A DNA stretch of 64,000 nt, from the NCBI GenBank assembly GCA_958450365.1, contig CAUEEP010000935.1, positions 1,094,001 to 1,158,000 of the forward strand. The letters run 5' to 3'. The DNA comes from Mesorhabditis belari. Its lineage: Eukaryota; Nematoda; Chromadorea; Rhabditida; Rhabditidae. Position numbers and translations under genes: made by a program. Shown here in pieces: positions 32,150 through 43,000 of this stretch. The stretch's first letter is position 1. Every line of letters begins with the position of its first letter. The notes below the pieces were generated by a model. The model worked only from the letters and a program-made list of their open reading frames with translations, was not told where the DNA came from and searched no databases.

Positions 32150-32213
32150 ATCTCAATTTCAGTTCTCACACATCCATTTGCTGAATGTTTCTCAAAGCTT
32201 AGCCAAAAGAAAA
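32150..32213 (+). promoter_or_regulatory. Putative trans-splice acceptor / 5' UTR of the RhoGAP gene
   Basis: CTCAATTTCAG ends at 32162, 51 nt before the ATG at 32214, with no upstream in-frame ATG between. It resembles a nematode outron acceptor; inferred. Confidence 0.35.
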
Positions 32214-35200
32214 ATGATGATCGTCTCCGAGATTCCGTATACAGAGGAATACATTGAGGCCTCGTGCAGTCAACAGAAATCCGACTCAATTCAGCTTGGA
32301 TCTTTGAGATGGTTGGTTTTTGTATTTTTTAGCTGAAAGTTTTCGATAGACAAATGAGACTTGATTAAATGGTTAAATCAGTGTGTAGACTGTGGTTTAA
32401 AACTGGATAGCTACAAAAAAAGCATTCATTTTCTTTGGCTACTGACAAATTCCATGTCATTGCTTGCTCAACTTCTGAAAAATCTCAAATTTCAGCTACA
32501 ACATCAACATCCAAGTCGAGGTGGAGAAAATTGATAAGCACACGAAAGGAATGACAACACTCACACTTCGAGAAGTGCCCAAGTTTCTTGTCGATGCTTT
32601 CAATATTATTCGATCGAATATCGATAAAGAGGGATTGTTTCGGAAAGGTGGAAACAGCGCTCGAATCAACTCGTTCAGCAGAAAGCTCACGGTGAGAATT
32701 TGGGTAAAAAAAGTTGAAATGAACTCTCGAGCTTCGAGACAGGGGATCAAACCCTGGACAGATGCTCGATCCACTGAGCTATCCGGTATCTTTTTGGCAG
32801 GGAAGAAAGGGGGAAGAGAAAGAAGCCTATTTAATGCAATTCAATGCTAAAGGACATTGAAAAATGTCACAATTTACTTCGTAATCTGTTCCTAATCTTT
32901 ATCATCATTTCAGGCAATCTACTCTGGCCGTGAGATCATTCCTCCCGAATTGAATTGTCTCGATGTTTGCTCGTTGATCAAATCTTTCATCAAGACTTTA
33001 AAGGTACATTTAAAGGATTGGCTCTAAAGGATTGGCTCTTTAAAGGACATCTAATTGGCTTGAAAATTTGATTTTAGATTCCTCTTCTTTACAATCACGA
33101 GATGATCGATAAATTGATCGATTTAGTGAAACAAAAAGATGCTGGAAAAGAGGTGAATAAAAAAGCAAAACAATTTTTTTTACAAATACATTAATTCACA
33201 CGAATGTGGTAGAAAAAAATACACAAAGAAGCTCTAAATGTAGAGAAGAAAAGGACTGATGAATATAGAAAGAGGAACCAACCAAAAAAGAACGTTAGCG
33301 GGAGAGAAAATACGGTTCCAATACGGTTCCTATTTTGATCTAATACGGTTCCTGACCTCTCGACTAAGATACAAGCTTCTTAGCCAGTCGGCTATAGGGC
33401 CATTTTCAGCTAAATGATGACGGCATTATTTTAGGTAAATGGTGACGACGTGCAAGAACTTTTCCGTCCGCAGAATATCATGAACCGAGAGACGATGCCC
33501 GAGGCTCACATTGGCACGCTCGGCTTTTTAATGCGTGAATTATATCGAGTATCGTTTCTTCAAATTCTTTTAATCAGAAAAGCTTTAGGTTTCTTTACAC
33601 AATGAGAAAAATGGGATGACAATTCAAAATCTGGCCACATGTTTCGGGCCAACTCTCTTCGATATGAGCCCGGGAGCCGTGAAGAAAAGCGCTGGTCCAT
33701 TGCGAGTGCCGAATGGGATGGGATCGATGGATGAGGCGAAACAGACATCACAACGAGCCGCCGCTGCAGTCGCCATATTGATTGAGAGAGCTACTTGGAT
33801 AGGTGAGGCTCTAGAGCAATGGTTGATGTTAAAAGCGTTTACTACCAGCACAAAGGATCCTTGAAACAATGATCTGGACTAGATCTGAGGATTTTCGGTT
33901 TGAATGTCAATAGGTGCTCAACAGAAATAAGCCATATCTTGCCAATTTCACTCGAATCTTTTCGTCTTTGATTTTAATCGATAGAAAATGAAATTTGACG
34001 TCAATTATCAAAATCAAAAAGGTTGTTTGTGAGATAAGATTATGATTTACTTGCCATTTGTGAGGAAAACCTGGAAAATCAGGAAAATCACTCAAAAGAA
34101 GGCTCGCAACTCAATTTTTAGTTGAAGAAACTCGTTTTTAGCATATGAAATAGGAAATATGAAATGAAATTCAGACTCAGGAAATACAAAAAATGCTAGA
34201 AATGGATCTAGAAATGAATCTAGAAAAGTTTTTTGGGGAAGAATTGATCACTGAAAATTCCCGGGTCTAATCAAGATCGTTGACTGAATTTTTTGTTGAC
34301 TTTTGTCGCTAAATCGAAATTCGTTAAGATCTGTCATCAATTAGAACTGAAATTTTCAATTGACTGATGAGTTGATGTCATTTTAAAAGCTTACAGGATT
34401 GCACCGTGAGTGCTATGTCTCGAGTCAAGCACGCAGCTCGTCGGCGGCACCGCTTCATCGGTTGGTTTTCGATTAAAGATAAGAATTAGGCAATTGAATA
34501 GGCAAAGCAATGCTACAAGCTTTCAATTGAACTCAAAGAACTTTGAACTTTAGCTTCAAATTGCAACTTTTCAGAACCCCTCTATCGCAGTTGCAGCCAG
34601 CTCTCGACAAGCGCCCATCTTTGCCCATTTCGCAACACGATCCAGCAATTGCCAAAGTCCAAAACGATGTATGTTTAGGCTGATTTGAAGATTGCTTTTG
34701 TTTGTTTGTTTGTTTGTTTCTTTCTTTCTTTCTTTTCAAAATACCGATTTGATTTCAGCAACGAGGTCGACGCTCGAACTCTTTGGCTTTGCAAGGAATC
34801 TACAATCTGTTTCGTGGACGGAGAAAAAGCACCGAACGAGTTTCACACTTTCAACAGCATCTAGTGCCTCGGAAGAGGTAGCAATCGATCCGACATCTAG
34901 AAATCTCAGAAATCCTTTCAGAGATCTATCTGCTGACAGTTCGACTCCACGGGCGAACAAATTCCCTGGGATAGCTGGCCACCAATCGAGAAGCCGAGTG
35001 AGTTGGAAAGGATTCGATTTTTGACAAAATTTTTATAGATCCGAGATAGTCCACAACGTGACAAGGTTGAGGTGAATCTACAGGTGAATTCTAGAATTAT
35101 TTCGTAACAAATGGTATCTTTTCAGGATGTACAAAGTCGTCGCAAAACGTACGCTCGTCAGCCAACACCAGGGCCCGGTGGATCGAGTTCACAAAAGAAA

Positions 35201-38200
35201 GGTAAAGAAAAATAGATTTCTAAGAAGAAAAATCTAGAAACTATTGGGTTGGTGAATTGAAAACTTCGGGCTATTGTCATATTTGACAATTTGAGCACTT
35301 TCTTCAAAAGAAACCCATTTTGGTGTTAATGAAAAAGTTGTAGAGAATCAAAAATCAAGCTTATATCCAAATTTTCAGAACGATTCAAAAACTGGTTTTT
35401 AAGAAATGCCAAATTTACGAATTTTCACAAAACTTGCATTTTAAGCGAAACTACTAAGTGTATCTTTTTGGAAATTTGGCTATAAGCCTAATTTTTGATT
35501 CTCTACAACTTTTTCATTAACACCAAAATGGGTTTCTTTTGAAGAAAGTGCTCAAATGCTCAAACTGGGACATCTCCAGTCCTCGATTTTTGAGTCTCAC
35601 ACTTGTCTCACACACAAACCAAAATCCTACCACGAAAGAGGAATCCGAAAATCCGCAAATTGCCTGTAAAATGGGCAGAAGTCGTCAATAATAATGGAAA
35701 TTATTTGGAATGAATTTATGGTTTTATTTTGAATAAATTTTAGTTCAAAGTCCCGTAGTTTTCAATTCACCAACCCAATAAATAAACTAAATACTAGAAT
35801 AGAAACTAATAAAGTGAGCTGAACACAACAAAATTCGGTGTTTTCGCTGAGTCGAGTTTTAAACTGATTTCAAAAAAATTTAGCTACCTTGTCGGCAACC
35901 GGAGAAGCAGAAACGCCTCGTTCTCAGCGTTTGATGAGAACCTCAACACATTCAAAAGAAAAAGTATACATATAAATATAAGATTGAATGATGTCAATTA
36001 TGTAATTTTAGACTCCACACGGTCCGCCTCGCCTTCTCGATTTTGATGCTTTCGATGCGGCAGAACAACCGCGAATTACAAGAAGTCAAACGAAAGCCAT
36101 CGCTCAAGTTGCACCATACAAAGATCTTGCAATCAGCATGTTGGAGCCGACTTCTGAAATAAATCCCACGAAAAAGAAAGAAAGGCGAAGAAGGCACACA
36201 ACACCGGTGAAAGGAAATGTTTTGAGGTAAGTTGTCACAGTCACATCAATACGTTCACCCAAGAAAATCGCAATATCTTAAGTTAGCAGCATGCTACTGC
36301 TCGAATTCTTTTTTTTTTATTGAAAAGAGCACATCAAATAACCCTAGATTCAACAAATTACTTAACATTTTTGTATATTTAGACAAAAAAATATAAAATA
36401 TTAAAAACGATCGTTTTATATCAATACGTTAAGTAAAAGGAAACATTTTATTAAAAAGGCAAAGAAAAAAACAAAGAGAAAAACTAGCTGGGATGGGCAT
36501 TAAGACCATGAACAAGGCCATGAACAAGGCCATGAACAAGGCCATGAACAAGGCCATGAACAAGGCCATGAACAAGGCCATGAACAAGGCCATGAACAAG
36601 GCCATGAACATGAAGCCAAAGGAAACATTATCAAGAATCGTTCTGCCGATTCTGCCGAATCGATTGATGAACTGAAAAAGGCGGATTTGAACGAGAAACA
36701 TTGACATTGAAGAAACGAGGTTTTGCAAGACGTTTGGATTGATTTGGAGGTTTCCAAAACATTGATTTGGAGGTTTCCAAATTGTTCCAAGCGAGCTGAA
36801 TAGTGACTTTAAGATCAACAGATAAAAACTGTCGACTTTTGTAAACTTAAAGAACCAAGCTGGTTCGAACCAAGCTGCCCCAGAGGTTCTCAATGGGGTT
36901 GAGCTCAGGTGATCGACTTGGTCAATCAATCGAAATCACTCCATTAGCCGTCATCCATTGTATAATTGGCTTTCTGATTGGCTTTCTGAATCCTTATTTT
37001 ATTTTATTTGGTTTCTACTATTAGCTTAGCGTCTTTACATTTATTTCCAAATTTTTCTTTCCATTGAAAAGAATCAGCTCTTGACCATTTTAGACTTTTG
37101 ACCATTTTAGACTTATTTCTCAGTTTTTAACGTTTTTCTTATGTGCTTGCTGAGATTTTTAACGTGACCATCTTTCTGGATGAACATCAAACATCAAAAT
37201 TCACCGTTCTACCATCAGCGATTCAACCTCAGCCAGCCATCGACATCGTAAACGACGATCCCAATAGAGTAACCTTAAATCAAATAAGCTCTATCTTTTT
37301 TTTACTTTAGCACCAAAATAGGTTTGTATTGAAGAAAGGGTGGTTACGACAAATTGGCTTCGACCTCGGAGCACTTCGCGACTTTGACATCGGATCACTT
37401 CACGACTTTGACATCGGAGCACTTCGCGACTTTGACATCGGAGCACTTCGAGACTTTGACATCGGATCACTTTGCGACTTTGACATCGGAGCACTTTGCG
37501 ACTTTGACTTTGAGTGCTCGCCTTTGCACCTTTGAAAATCCACAAAAACAACTATTTTCTAGAATTTCTCAAAAGAATTCTCAATTTTGATATTTTGCAG
37601 ATAAAAAATCAAACTTTTTAATACTTCAAATAGAAATTATTTTTAAAAGAAGTTTGGAAAAAGAATTGTAATAGAAAAAGAATTGTACTGACTGGAAAAA
37701 GACTTGGGCACTAGCCTAATGATTGAATTCAGCTTTTGGTCGATACATTGCTTTTTAGTCTGTATAATATTTTATGGTTACAAGGCATGAAATACTTTTA
37801 AATATATTTTAAAATAAATTGCAAAAATCTCAACTCTAGACGTCATCACCCGAACACGGTGGCAAATGGTTTACCGCGTCGACGTGTCACTCAAGCGATC
37901 ACCGCCGAAGAGAAGGAAAATGTGATGAAAAGGAGGAGTCATTCGGTGGAAGATGTTGAGGAAAGTACAGGAGATAGTGCTGATGATATATTGGATGCAA
38001 AGAAACAAGCACTACGGAAAATGGTGAGTGGAGGGAAATGGTGGGCTGGGAAAAGAATCCCAAAGGCTTAAACCTGGAATCAAGCTTATTATTAGTGAAT
38101 TTCTGGCAGAAACAGGAAACTAGGGTCTACAATATATTGGGTTGGTGAATTGAAAACTGCGGGCTAATGTCATATGTGATAGTTTGAGCACTTTCTTCAA

Positions 38201-39610
38201 AAGAAACCCATTTTGGTGTCAATGGAAAAGTTGTAGAGAATCAAAAATCAAGCTTATATCCAAATTTTCAGAACGATTCAAAAACTGGTTTCCAAGGAAT
38301 GCCAAATTTACGAATTTTCACAAAACTTGCATTTTAAGCAAAACTACTAAGTGCATCCTTTTGGAAATTTGGATATAAGCCTAATTTTTGATTCTCTACA
38401 ACTTTTCTATTGACACCAAGATGGGTTTCTTTTGAAGAAAGTGCTCAAACTGGCAGCTGACATCTCCAGTTCTCCATTTTTGAGTCTTACACACAAATCA
38501 AAATCCTACTACGAAAGAGGAATCCGCAAATCCGCAAATTGCCTGTAAAATGGGCAGAAGTCGTCAATAATAATGGAAATTATTTGGAATGAATTCATGG
38601 TTTTATGTTCAATAAATTTTAGTTCAAAGTCCTGTAGTTTTCAATTCGCCAACCTAATATATTCCGTTTTTGCTAAATGACAATTTGAATTGGGAAAAGA
38701 GTTAGGGGTCGATCATGCTACAGTGCTAAGGTACCTTCATACCCTTGGATTTAAATCGAAACTTGGGGCTTAGGTGCCCCATGGTTTCCATTATTATTGA
38801 CGACTTGCGGGAGAACACTTCGATTCGGAAGAAGTAGTCAAAAATTGGCTTCAAAAGTTTTTCGATTCAAAACCAAAATCCTACTACGAAAGAGGAATCC
38901 GCAAATTGCCTGTAAAATGGGCAGAAGTCGTCAATAATAATGGAAATTATTTCGAATGAATTCATGGTTTTATGTGCAATAAATTTTAGTTCAAAGTCCC
39001 GCAGTTTTTAATTCACCAACCCAATATTACAAATTCGCGACAATTAATCTTTTTATCAGCTTTTGAGCTGAAAATTTATATCTTAGGGCTTTCTGGGATG
39101 AGAAATCCGGATCCATTATTAGTTTTTGAGCAATTTCAATTTTGAAAGTAATATGAGCAAAACTAAATTCAGTGTTTGGTCACCGGTGACGCAGCTGTGT
39201 TAATAATGAACAAGAAAAAACAGAAAATTGTTTTGTTTAGATGGAATTCGACCCACGACCCCGCAAGACAAAGCGTTTACGGCGTCGGGAAACGATGACG
39301 ATTGTCGAGACAACCACAGCTACTGTTCACGCATCAACATCGCCCACTCTACCAAGAGCCGCAAGTGAGCTTTATTTCACTTATCGTTTGATATACAATA
39401 AAATCTCGATAACAAAAATTCCATGGGATTTCGAAAAACCTTTTTGTTATTTTTATTGAGGCTTTATTGCTGTTGAGATTTTGCCTCATAAGAAATCTCT
39501 AAAAACATAAAACTAAAGTACTAAAGTCTTTGGTACTATCAATGTTTTCATTTTACACAAATAACATTCATTTCTTCGCATAATTTTTAACTGATATCAA
39601 TATATTATTT

Positions 39611-39679
<69 letters not shown>

Positions 39680-39968
39680 TTTTATTATAAAAAAAAAAAA
39701 AATTATTTTAAAAAAAAAAAAAAAAATTTTTAAAAAAAAAAAAAAATTTATATTTTTTTTTTTATTTAAATAGGGTAAAAAAAAAAAATAAAAAAAAATT
39801 TTTTTTTTTAAAAAATAAAAAAAAAAAAAAAAAAAAATTTATTTAAAAAAAAAAAAAGAAAAAAAAAAAGATATATAATTTTAAAAAAAAAATAAAAAAT
39901 TAAAAAAAAAATTTTTTTTAATTTTTTTTTTTTTTTTTTTTAAATAGTTTTTTTATTTTTTTTTTTTA

Positions 39969-40017
<49 letters not shown>

Positions 40018-43000
40018 AAAAAAAAAAAAAAAAATAAAAAAAAAAAAAATTTTTTTTTAATAAAAAAAAAAAAAAAAATAGAAAACAAAATATTTAATTA
40101 GACAAATTGCGCAAAGAAGAAATAAAACCGGAATCGAAAGACGGAAACTTTCCCTTTACAATTCAAAAAGAAGTGCAAATGAACAAAAAATGGGTGAATA
40201 ATGACAGAAAACAAATCCTTTTATACGTTCATTGCTAAAAGGTACTCAGCTAAAGACTGAATAAATGGATTTTGGGGCACATTTTCGAATTCAGCTACCC
40301 TAAAGTCGCGAGTATAAGTTCTGTTTGGTTTTCGCATGCAAATTGACGGCTGTCTCCGGTGCGGTGTGTCGAGGGTTCGAACCCCGCTGCAGCATAACTT
40401 TTTTGCTTTTTAAGAACAATAATAGAAGTAAATTTATTGAGGGTTATAGCAATTTTATGCTGTTATTTGTTGCTCCGGGCGTGGCTCGTCTCTCTCTCGA
40501 TCATCGCGTCCGCCCTGCTCCTCTCCGGTGCTCAGTCTTATGGAACCCTCCCTGGCCTCTTCATCCGGCCAAAGTCCACGTCGACGGTCGAAAGAGATGC
40601 TTTCCAGCGTTTTCTTCAACACTATCGTTTGGATGTATCCATGCACATAACAAATAGCAATGGTGATAGGCTGTCACCCTGTAGTATCTTTTATTATAAG
40701 AAGAATAATAAAAGTTTATATGATAATAAAAATGTATAAAAACCCAACAAAAAGAAATTCAAAGCAATTAAAGCGAATGTAAATTAAGGCAGAAGAACTT
40801 ATACTCGAGGCTTTAGGGTACTTAGTAAAGGTGTGGAAAGCTTTGTTTGTTATCGAGGTTTCAATTTTACTAATCTTATTCTTCGGGATACGGAAAAGTG
40901 TTTGTTAATGAGTTTTTTTTGTTATTAAGATTTGATCGTAGCTTTAATCTTTAGACACCTTCGAAAAGAAAGAAGTGAAAAGGGGCGAGCCGCAAAGCAT
41001 TTCCGCACTCACTGTCACCACTTCATCGCTTCACCTCTCGAAATCTCCGATGGGAGTTCGTGCAGGAAATGAGAAGGATCTAAGTGATTCACAAGTGGGA
41101 TTTTAAAAAACGAGATTGCCATAATCTATAGTCTAAGCAAAACACTGAGAATTTTTTTTCCGAAAACTCGTGCCTCTTTCAGGTGAGCCCAAATCGGATA
41201 ATGCAAGTGACGCCCATGCAAAGTCCGGTCATCGTTAAGGTGAGAAATGGGCTAATAGTAATGTCTAGAGTGTTTTCCTTTCAAATAAAACATTCTTAAG
41301 TGCACTATCAGTAAAAAAAAGTACCGTAAACAATTAAAAAAATGGCAAAAAAATCTCGAGAAGCGCTTTATAGACGGCTGCCACGAAAACTATTCAGTCG
41401 TTTGACTGAATATCTTATTTGGGAAAGCTTTGTACAAAACGAAAACTGAATAGCTCGCAATTTTGGGGATGGCTACTTTGCGCCAAATTTTTTGCATAGT
41501 CATCTGCACAACTGGATCGTTTGCGCAACTCGCCATAAATCTCTTCTAAGTCGTCTAATCTCTATGATTTTGGTGTCACTTTGTTACACTTGTTGAGATC
41601 TACAAAATGACACCAAAATCATAAAGATTGGCCGACTTAGAAGAGATTTATGGCGAGTTGCGCAAAAGACCTAGTCGCGCAAATGTCGCAGTGGCGCAAA
41701 GTAGCCACCCCGCGCAATTTCGCATCAAAATTTTAGAGGCGCTTTTTAGAACGCCTTATTTGACGTTTATTTGACGCATTATTCAAATAGAAAAATTATT
41801 TGAGTAAATTTATTCAAATAGTTATTTGTTTGAGAGGAACATGCTCTAGTAAGGATTTCCCCCCTTTGCCATTGGCAATTCAACTTTAAGCTCAAATTTC
41901 TTAGTGTTGAGCTGTCCAATTTAAATATCCTTGGTATCATTGGATGCGCCAAGTCTTCCTCTGTCGATTGGTACAAAAACTATTTAAATTGAACGACCCA
42001 ACACCAAGAAATTTGAGCTTAAAGCTAGATTGCTAATGGGAAAAGGGGCGGGGCGTGTATAAAAGGTCCGTCGCCTCGTCCCTTTTGCCATTTGCTAATA
42101 CTAGAAGGCGTACTGTATTTTTTTGAAAAATCATATATCTCAACTTCTTGATTGTGGGAGATTTGATCACCCCACCCCTTTTGCCATTGGCAATCTAGCT
42201 TTAAGCTCAAATTTCTTGGTGTTGGGTTGTTCAATTTAAATAATTTTTGTACCAATCGACAGAGGAAGACTTGGCGCATCCAATGATACCAATAGTTTAT
42301 AAATTAGATAGCCCAACACAAAGATATTTGAGTTCAAAGTTAGATTGCTAATGGCAGGGGTGCGGCGCCCCTGCCATTGCCTCAAATATAACCAATAGTA
42401 AGTGCCCGATAACCAATAGTAAGTGCTCAAGTGTTACTCAAAAAAGTATTTCATTAGTTGAATTTTTTGAGTCAAGCAAAGAATTGCCTTAATGGGTTTA
42501 TTTTAAGGTGAAAGCTGAAGCTAAAGATGGTTTTAAATTTGTCAAACTTTACTTTTCTCAGGGATTATCTACCGGTAACCACCCAAACGCGGTGAGCGTT
42601 GTCTCTGTCGTGGCACGACATATGGCGGTATTTAAACAACTTTTAATCAAAAAACAATATGAATTTAGATCCCTGCAATCGTGCATGAACGATCTGGTGG
42701 ACAGATCAATGTCGTCGTTGAGCCAGAGATCGAATGCACCCGCTCCACACGTCCCCGCTCTCCATATCCGCTCCCGATGGCCGAACGAGAGGAGCCATTC
42801 GAGTCAACGCCCGAATCTCTCGCAAAAGCTCGATCGACGATCATCCACCAATTAAGCTTCGATTCTTTTAGAGGTGAAATTTCTTTTGTGTTTCAGTTTC
42901 AAAACGAAATTCAAAACAAAATGAAACGAAATTCTTTCATTTCATTGTAAAACAGCGAACTTTTAAAAATAAACCATAAAAACAATGTTTCAGTTCCAAA

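Larger units (their letters stand above)
22469..32213. other. Long intergenic region without supported genes
   Basis: Between the lectin-CUB stop and the RhoGAP start I find Tc3-like fragments, minisatellites, a MITE copy, a palindrome, a direct duplication and a GC-rich tandem repeat. Each is listed separately. ORFs across it are low-complexity or unspliced noise. 25,510-27,000 and 27,600-28,540 hold nothing recognisable beyond homopolymer-rich sequence. Confidence 0.6.

Noticed and set aside
31695..32156. 153-aa ORF on the minus strand and two >110-aa ORFs on plus
   Set aside because: All are translations of the 12-bp GCTTGATTACTT array; a stop-free unit whose length is a multiple of 3 stays open in several frames.
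36429..36929. 166-aa minus-strand ORF with Phe-Met-Ala-Leu repeats
   Set aside because: Half is the AAGGCCATGAAC minisatellite; it lies in an intron of an intact RhoGAP gene and has no support outside the array.
40325..40657. 110-aa ORF covering the B-box region of the TIR element
   Set aside because: It runs through the tRNA-like stem and lacks a signal-peptide-like start; the 100-aa frame in the same element is the better candidate.
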